The notes below the pieces were generated by a model. That model searched no databases, was not told the DNA's origin, and saw nothing but the letters and a program-made list of their open reading frames with translations. The translations under genes were made by a program, and so were the position numbers. Shown piece by piece: positions 1-5,217 of a DNA stretch of 5,840 bases (within the stretch, counting starts at the first letter, position 1; every line of letters begins with the position of its first letter). The stretch spans positions 1 to 5,840 of the forward strand of contig CANGMW010000169.1 in the NCBI GenBank assembly GCA_947454695.1, in the 5' to 3' direction. The stretch comes from Comamonadaceae bacterium (GTDB lineage: Bacteria > Pseudomonadota > Gammaproteobacteria > Burkholderiales > Burkholderiaceae_C).

Positions 1-1842
1 ATGAAGCTCAAACCCTCGGGCTGGCTCACTGCACTGGTGCTGGCGGCTTGTGCTGCCAAGCCGGCGTCAGAACTGCCTGAGCTGCCCGAAGAAGCGACAG
101 GCCTGTCCGAGCATTCGGGTTGGGTGCACCAAGGCTACGCGGTCGCCGCCGCCCACCCGCTGGCCGTGCGCGCAGGACACCAGATCCTGCAAGTCGGCGG
201 CAATGCGGTGGACGCGGCCGTGGCCGTTCAACTGGTGCTGGCCTTGGTAGAGCCGCAATCCAGCGGCATCGGGGGCGGTGCTTTCCTGATGTTCCATGAC
301 GGTCATCACACCTTGGCGTATGACGGCCGCGAGACTGCGCCCTCGGGCGTGAGCGAAACACTTTTCCTGGATGCCAAAGGACAGGCCCTGCCTTTAGAGC
401 AGGCGCTGGTGGGCGGGCGCGCGGTGGGGGTCCCCGGAACACTGCGCCTCCTGGAACAGGTGCACCGGCAACACGGCCAGCTGCCTTGGGCCGATGTGTT
501 CACACCAGCCATCGCCTTGTCCGAACAAGGCTTTCGCGTCAGCCCGCGCCTGGCGGCACTGCTGGCCCAGGACAAACACTTGCGTCAGGACCCGGTGGCT
601 GCAGCGTATTTTTACGACGCCACAGGCCGCCCCTGGCCGGTGGGCCATCTGCTGAAAAATCCTGAATTCGGTGCGGTGCTGCGCCGCGTGGCCCGCTTGG
701 GTGCAGACGCGTTTTACAACGGTGAGATTGCCCAGGCCATCGTGGACAAGGTGCGCCAACACCCCAGCAACCCCGGCGTGATGTCGCTGCAAGACCTGCA
801 CAACTACCGCGCCCTGCAACGCATCCCTTTGTGCTTTGACCATAGGGTGACAGCGATGCCTGCACAGACAAGCCCAACTGTTTTCAAGCTGTGCGGCATG
901 CCACCACCCAGCTCGGGGACACTGGCCATTGGACAAATTTTGGGCATGTTGCAGCGTTTGCCACCCGCGCCCGGCGAGACCTTGAGCGCGGGACCCGCAT
1001 CGGCCCCATCAACCCACTGGCTGCACCGCTACATCGAGGCATCGCGACTGAGTTTCGCCGACCGCGCCGTGCACGTGGGCGACCCCGACTTTGTCGCCCC
1101 GCCTGCGGGTCGTTGGGACAGTTTGCTCGAACCTGCCTATTTGGCAAGCCGTGCCGCTTTGATTGACACCAGCCCGCAAGCCCGGCGCCGGGCAACGGTG
1201 CAAGCCGGTCAACCCGATGACCTCGTCAGCCGCTACGCCCCCATGGCTGAGCAGACCGAGCACGGCACCTCGCACATCAGCATCGTCGACGCCCAAGGCC
1301 GCGCCGTGTCCATGACCACCACGATCGAATCGGGCTTTGGTGCGCGGATCATGGTCAACCGCCAAGTGGGCTTGCGCGGTGGCTTTTTGCTCAACAACGA
1401 ACTCACCGACTTCAGTTTTGTGCCCCGTGATGCGCAGGGTCGCCCAGTGGCCAACCGCGTGCAGCCCGGCAAGCGACCCCGCTCGTCGATGTCGCCCACG
1501 CTGGTGTTTGAGCAACCCGCAGGCCAACTGCGTCTGGTCGCAGGCAGCCCCGGGGGGGCCTACATCATCCACTTCACGGCCAAAACGCTGATGGGTGTAC
1601 TGGACTGGGGCCTGTCACCGCAAGCCGCGATTGACCTGCCTAACTTTGCCGCTTTTGAAGGCCCTGTTGTGCTGGAAACCGGAAGATTCCCGCAAGCCAC
1701 CCTCCAAGAATTGAAAGCGCGCGGCCACACCGTGATCGAGCGCGCCCTGCCCAGCGGCATTCAAGCGATTCAGATCGGGTCGCAAGGGCTTCTGGGGGGG
1801 GCTGACCCCCGGCGTGAAGGCCTGGTGATGGGTGGCCATTGA
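1..1842 (+). CDS. ggt: Gamma-glutamyltransferase (glutathione hydrolase), probable lipoprotein
   Basis: A 613-residue N-terminal-nucleophile hydrolase that transfers or hydrolyses the gamma-glutamyl group of glutathione and related peptides, normally in the periplasm. The N-terminus has Lys2 and Lys4, a short hydrophobic stretch and a lipobox LAAC with Cys17, so lipid anchoring is likely. The family motif DGRETAP places the substrate-carboxylate Arg at 110. The autoprocessing site and nucleophile is Thr423 in HGTSHISIVD, which would give a large subunit of about 17-422 and a small subunit of 423-613. Further family motifs are GMPPPSSG (299-306), NNELTDF (Glu467, Asp470), RPRSSMSP (Ser495-Ser496), GSPGG (Gly518-Gly519) and a C-terminal DPRREG. 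Glu443 in TTTIES, together with NNELTDF, resembles Bacillus GGT more than E. coli, which as I recall has Asn at the first position. The first base of the window is the ATG, so promoter and ribosome-binding site are out of view. Length and motif order are complete. Family assignment is very secure; physiological substrate is inferred. Confidence 0.95.
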   Translation: MKLKPSGWLTALVLAACAAKPASELPELPEEATGLSEHSGWVHQGYAVAAAHPLAVRAGHQILQVGGNAVDAAVAVQLVLALVEPQSSGIGGGAFLMFHDGHHTLAYDGRETAPSGVSETLFLDAKGQALPLEQALVGGRAVGVPGTLRLLEQVHRQHGQLPWADVFTPAIALSEQGFRVSPRLAALLAQDKHLRQDPVAAAYFYDATGRPWPVGHLLKNPEFGAVLRRVARLGADAFYNGEIAQAIVDKVRQHPSNPGVMSLQDLHNYRALQRIPLCFDHRVTAMPAQTSPTVFKLCGMPPPSSGTLAIGQILGMLQRLPPAPGETLSAGPASAPSTHWLHRYIEASRLSFADRAVHVGDPDFVAPPAGRWDSLLEPAYLASRAALIDTSPQARRRATVQAGQPDDLVSRYAPMAEQTEHGTSHISIVDAQGRAVSMTTTIESGFGARIMVNRQVGLRGGFLLNNELTDFSFVPRDAQGRPVANRVQPGKRPRSSMSPTLVFEQPAGQLRLVAGSPGGAYIIHFTAKTLMGVLDWGLSPQAAIDLPNFAAFEGPVVLETGRFPQATLQELKARGHTVIERALPSGIQAIQIGSQGLLGGADPRREGLVMGGH

Positions 1843-1844
1843 GT

Positions 1845-1875
1845 GCTGAGGGTTCGCTAGTGACTCGGCTTTTTT
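1845..1875 (+). terminator. Probable rho-independent terminator of ggt
   Basis: Two bases after the ggt stop codon, GCTGAG (1845-1850) can pair with CTCGGC (1864-1869). This gives six pairs including one G-U, with a 13-nt loop, followed directly by six T (1870-1875). Position and T-run fit an intrinsic terminator. The stem is short and the loop large, so efficiency may be modest. Confidence 0.5.
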
Positions 1876-1893
1876 CCCTGGCTTTTCCCTGGC
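1872..1893 (+). repeat. 11-bp perfect tandem duplication between ggt and the Bug gene
   Basis: TTTTCCCTGGC occurs twice head to tail (1872-1882 and 1883-1893) and is followed by another TTTT (1894-1897). The first copy overlaps the T-run of the probable ggt terminator. It looks like a local slippage duplication; no function is evident. Confidence 0.8.
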
Positions 1894-1915
1894 TTTTGTC
1901 CTAGCGTTTGCCCGA

Positions 1916-2032
1916 ATGCCAAAAACGCAGCCATCCTCTAAAGTCAAAGCATTCATGCACTCCACCATTGACGACGCTGTGCTCGCCAAAGACACGGCAA
2001 AAAAAAAGGCCAAACACCATGACCACACCTGA
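1916..2032 (+). CDS. Doubtful 38-codon small ORF overlapping the Bug gene start
   Basis: An ATG-initiated frame of 38 codons ends in TGA at 2030-2032, overlapping the first 14 nt of the Bug gene in another frame. The product would be hydrophilic, Lys- and His-rich near its end (KKKAKHHDHT), with no signal peptide, membrane segment or recognised domain. It contains an A9 tract (1999-2007) read as GCA AAA AAA AAG. No Shine-Dalgarno-like sequence precedes the ATG, and an internal ATG lies at 1955. It could be a leader peptide coupled to the downstream gene, but a chance open frame in untranslated leader is at least as likely. Function unknown. Confidence 0.15.
   Translation: MPKTQPSSKVKAFMHSTIDDAVLAKDTAKKKAKHHDHT
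2005..2009 (+). promoter_or_regulatory. Ribosome-binding site deciding the Bug gene start
   Basis: AAAGG at the end of an A9 run lies 9 nt before the ATG at 2019. It supports that ATG over the in-frame TTG at 1908, which would put 37 extra hydrophilic residues in front of the twin-arginine signal. Confidence 0.5.
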
Positions 2033-2996
2033 CATTCCACGGCGCCAGTTTTTGCAAACCAGTGCGGCAAGTGCCGCCACACTGGCCTTACCCGCGCTGC
2101 CCCAGAGCTTCCCCAACCGCCCGATCAAACTGATCTGCCCCTGGCCGGCCGGCGGCTCCTCCGACCAGGTGATGCGTGCCCTGGCAGACAGCGCCGGTCG
2201 TGCGCTCGGCGGTACCGTGCTGATCGAAAACAAAGCCGGCGCCAGCGGCATGCTCGGCCCCAATGAGCTGGTCAATGCCAAACCCGACGGCTACACCCTC
2301 TCGCAACTCACCATCGGGGTGGTGCGCCTGCCGCACATGCAGAAAATGCAGTTCGACCCGCTCAAAGACTTCACCTATGTGGTGTGCCTGACCGGCTATA
2401 CCTTTGGCATGGTGGTGCGCGCCGACTCGCCCTTCAAAACGGTCAAAGACCTGGTGGACTACGCCCGTGCCAACCCCGAAAAATTCACCTACGGCTCCAC
2501 CGGCACCGGCACCACCCCGCACCTGGCGGTGGAGGAATTTGCCATGCGCGCGGGCATCAAATTGCAGCACGTGCCCTTCAAAGGCAGCGCCGACGGCATG
2601 CAGGCCCTGCTGGGCGGGCACATCATGGCGCACAGCGACGCCACCGGCTGGGCCCCGCATGTGGACGCCGGCACCTGCCGTTTGCTAACCACCTATGGCA
2701 GCAAACGCACCAAGCGCTGGTCCCATGTGCCCACCCTCAACGAACTCGGTTACCAGACCATCGCGGACTCGCCCTTTGGCATTGGCGCGCCCAAAGGCAT
2801 GGATCCGGCGCTCACGCAACGCCTGCACGACGCCTTTAAGAAAACCCTGGAAGACCCGGCGGTGATCGCCAGCTTTGAAAAATACGACCAGTCGGTGATT
2901 TACATGAACACCGCCGAGTACACCAAGTTCGCCCAGGAGAACTACCTGAAAGAAAAAGCCATCATTGAGCGACTGGGTCTCTCGATGAAGAGCTAA
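2019..2996 (+). CDS. Bug/TctC-family tripartite tricarboxylate transporter substrate-binding protein, Tat-type signal
   Basis: A 325-residue periplasmic solute-binding protein of the Bug (Bordetella uptake gene) family. Such proteins capture small carboxylates or related compounds, sometimes for a TctAB membrane pair. The N-terminus carries a twin-arginine motif (Arg8-Arg9 in RRQFLQ) and an Ala/Leu-rich stretch to about residue 28, so Tat export with cleavage near residues 25-30 is expected. Family hallmarks are PWPAGGSSD (41-49), the segment ENKAGASG (70-77), KPDGYTL (88-94), VPFKGSADGMQALLGG (185-200) and PTLNELGY (238-245). The length of about 325 is typical. The chosen ATG has AAAGG upstream and puts the twin arginines at the usual position. 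No tctA or tctB membrane gene is in view, so it is an orphan here, as most Bug paralogues are. The ligand cannot be read from sequence. Its stop is 84-105 bp before dnaG with no obvious terminator between them. Confidence 0.93.
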   Translation: MTTPDIPRRQFLQTSAASAATLALPALPQSFPNRPIKLICPWPAGGSSDQVMRALADSAGRALGGTVLIENKAGASGMLGPNELVNAKPDGYTLSQLTIGVVRLPHMQKMQFDPLKDFTYVVCLTGYTFGMVVRADSPFKTVKDLVDYARANPEKFTYGSTGTGTTPHLAVEEFAMRAGIKLQHVPFKGSADGMQALLGGHIMAHSDATGWAPHVDAGTCRLLTTYGSKRTKRWSHVPTLNELGYQTIADSPFGIGAPKGMDPALTQRLHDAFKKTLEDPAVIASFEKYDQSVIYMNTAEYTKFAQENYLKEKAIIERLGLSMKS

Positions 2997-3058
2997 AAGA
3001 GCGAGCCCAGCGCCCCGATAACACGCGGGCAATCAAGAGCAGGCTGACAGAACAGCGA

Positions 3059-3078
3059 CAGACACCGGTCGGGGTCTG
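3059..3078 (+). promoter_or_regulatory. Inverted repeat just before the dnaG start region
   Basis: CAGAC-A-CC (3059-3066) can pair with GG-G-GTCTG (3071-3078) around a GGTC loop. This makes seven Watson-Crick pairs with one A/G mismatch. There is no T-run, so it is not a terminator. It would bury GGGG (3071-3074), the only Shine-Dalgarno-like bases before the ATG at 3081. Whether it acts on translation is inference. Confidence 0.3.
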
Positions 3079-3101
3079 GCATGTTCGGTCAAAATACCCG
3101 C

Positions 3102-4973
3102 ATGGCCATCCCGCAATCTTTTTTACAGGAACTTCTCGCCCGTACTGACGTGGTCGAGATTGTGGGCCGGCACGTGCAACTCAAAAAGGGTGGTGCCAAT
3201 TTTTCCGGCTTGTGCCCTTTCCACGCCGAAAAATCGCCCTCCTTCACGGTCAGCCCTACCAAGCAGTTCTACCACTGCTTTGGCTGCGGAAAAAACGGCA
3301 ATGCCATCAGTTTTTTGATGGACCACGCGGGGATGACCTTCATCGAAGCCGTCAAAGACCTGGCGCAGCAATACGGCATGCAAGTGCCCGAGGACGAGGC
3401 CAGCCCACAAGACCGCGCGCGCGCGGCGGAACAACGCGAAAAACAAGCCACGCTGAGCGATGTGCTGGAAAAAGCCGGCGAGTCCTACCGCAAACACCTC
3501 AAGGCCAACCCAAGGGCGATCGACTACCTCAAGCACCGTGGCCTCTCCGGTGAAATCGCCCGTCAATTCGGGCTGGGTTATGCGCCCGAGGGCTGGCGCA
3601 GTCTGGCCAGCGTGTTCCCCAACTACGACGACGCCCTGCTGGTCGAAAGCGGACTGGTCATCACCAACACCGATGAGGACAGCGGCGAAGAAAAACGCTA
3701 CGACCGTTTTCGCGACCGCATCATGTTCCCGATCCGCAACGTCAAAGGCGAATGCATTGGCTTTGGCGGGCGTGTGCTGGGCGACGAAAAACCCAAATAC
3801 CTCAACTCGCCCGAAACGCCGGTGTTCAGCAAAGGGCGCGAGCTGTACGGCCTGTTTGAAGCCCGCCATGCCCTGCGCGACCAGGGCTATGTGCTGGTGA
3901 CCGAAGGCTATATGGACGTGGTGGCGTTGGCCCAGCTGGGATTTCCCAACGCGGTGGCCACCTTGGGCACGGCCTGCACCACCGACCATGTGCAAAAGTT
4001 GTTCCGCTTCACCGATGCGGTGGTGTTCAGCTTTGACGGCGACGCTGCCGGTCGCCGCGCGGCACGCAAAGCCCTGGATGGCGCGCTGCCCTATGCCAGC
4101 GATGTGCGCAGCGTGAAGTTCCTGTTCCTGCCCGCCGAACACGACCCGGACAGCTACATCCGCGAATTCGGCAAGGAAGCCTTTGCCCGTTGTGTGAGCG
4201 AGGCCACCCCGCTGAGCCGGTTTTTGATTGATGCAGCGCGCGAAGGCTGCGACCTCAACAGCGCCGAGGGTCGTGCACACTTGGCCAGCAATGCGCGACC
4301 GCTGTGGAGCTTGCTGCCCGATGGCGCCTTGAAGTTGCAGTTGCTGGGGGAAATCGCTGAACTCGTTCAACTCAGCAGCCGCGAGTTGACTGCCCTGTGG
4401 GCGCCGCGACCCAGCGGCAAAACCACCGGCACGCCAATTGCAAGCGGCCAAGGCGGTGGCTTCGGGGGGCAAGGTGGCAGGACCTCCTCCTACACAGTCA
4501 AGCGCAACAGTCCGGCGGGGCGTTTGCCGCCCTCGAGCCGTGCCGACCACGCAGCCCGCCTTTTACTGGGTGACTGCGCGATGTGGGACAGCCTCACCAG
4601 TGAAGAGCACGCGCTGCTGTGCGCCCTGCCCGCGCCCCACGGCCCCCTGTTCAGCTGGCTGGAATCACAACTGCATGAACATGGCCCCCTGCCTTGGGCG
4701 GCTGTACGCGAAGGCTTGCAGGACCACCCCAGCCAACCCTTGGCCGTCAAACTCATGTCAGTGGGCGAGATGAGCGCAGCCGACGCCCCCCCGCACGAAG
4801 CCCCGTCGGAATTGCGCAATGTGATCAACCGCATGTTGGTCGAACATCTCAAAACCCTGGAGACCGAAGCCATCGCGGCGTCCACCAGCGACCCGCAGGC
4901 CATTGAGCGGTACAGGGCGCTGCAGACGCGCCGGCGCGAACTCGAAGCCAGTGCCCAGCAACGCGCCACATAA
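3102..4973 (+). CDS. dnaG: DNA primase DnaG
   Basis: A 623-residue primase that makes RNA primers for replication forks together with the DnaB helicase. From the ATG at 3102 the N-terminal zinc-binding domain has Cys38, His41, Cys59 and Cys62 (CPFH...HCFGCG). The catalytic core follows, with the RNA-polymerase-like basic region around residues 150-250 (RYDRFRDRIMFPIRN, FGGRVL, PKYLNSPET). The TOPRIM metal site has Glu268 in EGYMD, Asp312 and Asp314 in FDGD, and Asp348 and Asp350 in HDPD. A Gly/Ser-rich linker (about 436-480, including GQGGGFGGQGG) leads to a divergent C-terminal region, presumably the DnaB-interacting domain, ending in charged helices. I chose 3102 because relatives in this group begin MAIPQSF. 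An in-frame ATG at 3081 would add seven residues and has a weak GGGG six nt upstream, while 3102 has no visible ribosome-binding site. rpoD follows after 244 bp, the usual gene order. Confidence 0.97.
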   Translation: MAIPQSFLQELLARTDVVEIVGRHVQLKKGGANFSGLCPFHAEKSPSFTVSPTKQFYHCFGCGKNGNAISFLMDHAGMTFIEAVKDLAQQYGMQVPEDEASPQDRARAAEQREKQATLSDVLEKAGESYRKHLKANPRAIDYLKHRGLSGEIARQFGLGYAPEGWRSLASVFPNYDDALLVESGLVITNTDEDSGEEKRYDRFRDRIMFPIRNVKGECIGFGGRVLGDEKPKYLNSPETPVFSKGRELYGLFEARHALRDQGYVLVTEGYMDVVALAQLGFPNAVATLGTACTTDHVQKLFRFTDAVVFSFDGDAAGRRAARKALDGALPYASDVRSVKFLFLPAEHDPDSYIREFGKEAFARCVSEATPLSRFLIDAAREGCDLNSAEGRAHLASNARPLWSLLPDGALKLQLLGEIAELVQLSSRELTALWAPRPSGKTTGTPIASGQGGGFGGQGGRTSSYTVKRNSPAGRLPPSSRADHAARLLLGDCAMWDSLTSEEHALLCALPAPHGPLFSWLESQLHEHGPLPWAAVREGLQDHPSQPLAVKLMSVGEMSAADAPPHEAPSELRNVINRMLVEHLKTLETEAIAASTSDPQAIERYRALQTRRRELEASAQQRAT

Positions 4974-4995
4974 AAAGCGGCCGATCGGGTATAAT
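4965..4995 (+). promoter_or_regulatory. Probable sigma-70 promoter for rpoD
   Basis: TATAAT at 4990-4995 is a perfect -10 hexamer, 16 bp after the dnaG stop. The -35 is poor: GCCACA (4965-4970) matches TTGACA at three positions with a long 19-bp spacer, and nothing better lies at 16-18 bp. An 8-bp palindrome, CCGATCGG (4981-4988), fills the spacer next to the -10. Transcription would start near 5001-5003, giving a leader of about 215 nt before rpoD. Any -35 would overlap the end of dnaG. Confidence 0.6.
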
Positions 4996-5001
4996 CCTTA
5001 T

Positions 5002-5217
5002 TGATTTTCGGCAAGAGCGACAGCAGCACCTCCGGGCCCGGCCAATCGTTGAACACTGTTTCACAACCGGCCAACTTACCGCAAGGACTGCATTCCAAAT
5101 GTTCGCCCTCCCATCTTGCCTTTGAGGACTTGTCCTCTATCCCCCCAACTGCGCCGGTTGTCATCGGCGTCTGTGTTTGTTTCTTTGTGCCCGTTTTTGA
5201 TCTCCTGAGGTTTATCC
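5002..5217 (+). promoter_or_regulatory. Long rpoD 5' leader with candidate alternative RNA helices
   Basis: No gene is convincing between the promoter and rpoD. The stretch contains several complementary segments. ACAACCGGC (5063-5071) pairs perfectly with GCCGGTTGT (5153-5161). Inside that lie GCAAGG/TCTTGC (5081-5086/5114-5119, one G-U), GCATT/AATGT (5090-5094/5098-5102, one G-U) and GAGGAC/GTCCTC (5124-5129/5132-5137). A competing hairpin GCGCCG/CGGCGT (5151-5156/5165-5170, one G-U) is followed by an interrupted T-rich run, 5171-5187. The 9-bp helix and this last hairpin cannot form together. This was found by eye, so a regulatory role is only a hypothesis. Confidence 0.3.
5206..5211 (+). 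promoter_or_regulatory. Ribosome-binding site of rpoD
   Basis: TGAGGT lies 6 nt before the ATG at 5218. This is good complementarity to the 16S rRNA 3' end at normal spacing. It fixes the RpoD start at the very beginning of its Lys/Ala-rich tail, so the tail is probably translated. Confidence 0.75.

Noticed and set aside
1009..1572. 187-codon open frame on the - strand inside ggt
   Set aside because: Antisense shadow of the GGT catalytic region; the + strand motifs are intact and explain the sequence.
1968..1996. TTGACG (1968-1973) as a -35 for the Bug gene
   Set aside because: No acceptable -10 appears 16-18 bp downstream; the bases there are GC-rich (GACACG).
1908..2018. TTG start at 1908 extending the Bug protein by 37 residues
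   Set aside because: The extension is hydrophilic, has no ribosome-binding site and would bury the twin-arginine signal; the ATG at 2019 fits better.
3012..3030. GCCC/GGGC inverted repeat after the Bug gene as a terminator
   Set aside because: Only four pairs and no following T-run.
3123..4550. Long (475-codon) open frame on the - strand inside dnaG
   Set aside because: It lies opposite a clearly conserved primase. Its predicted protein is rich in His/Gln/Val/Gly with no domain, as expected from the complement of a GC-rich coding frame.
5032..5041. CCGGGCCCGG palindrome in the rpoD leader
   Set aside because: A 10-bp perfect palindrome without a loop is not uncommon in GC-rich DNA, and nothing nearby suggests an operator or attachment site.
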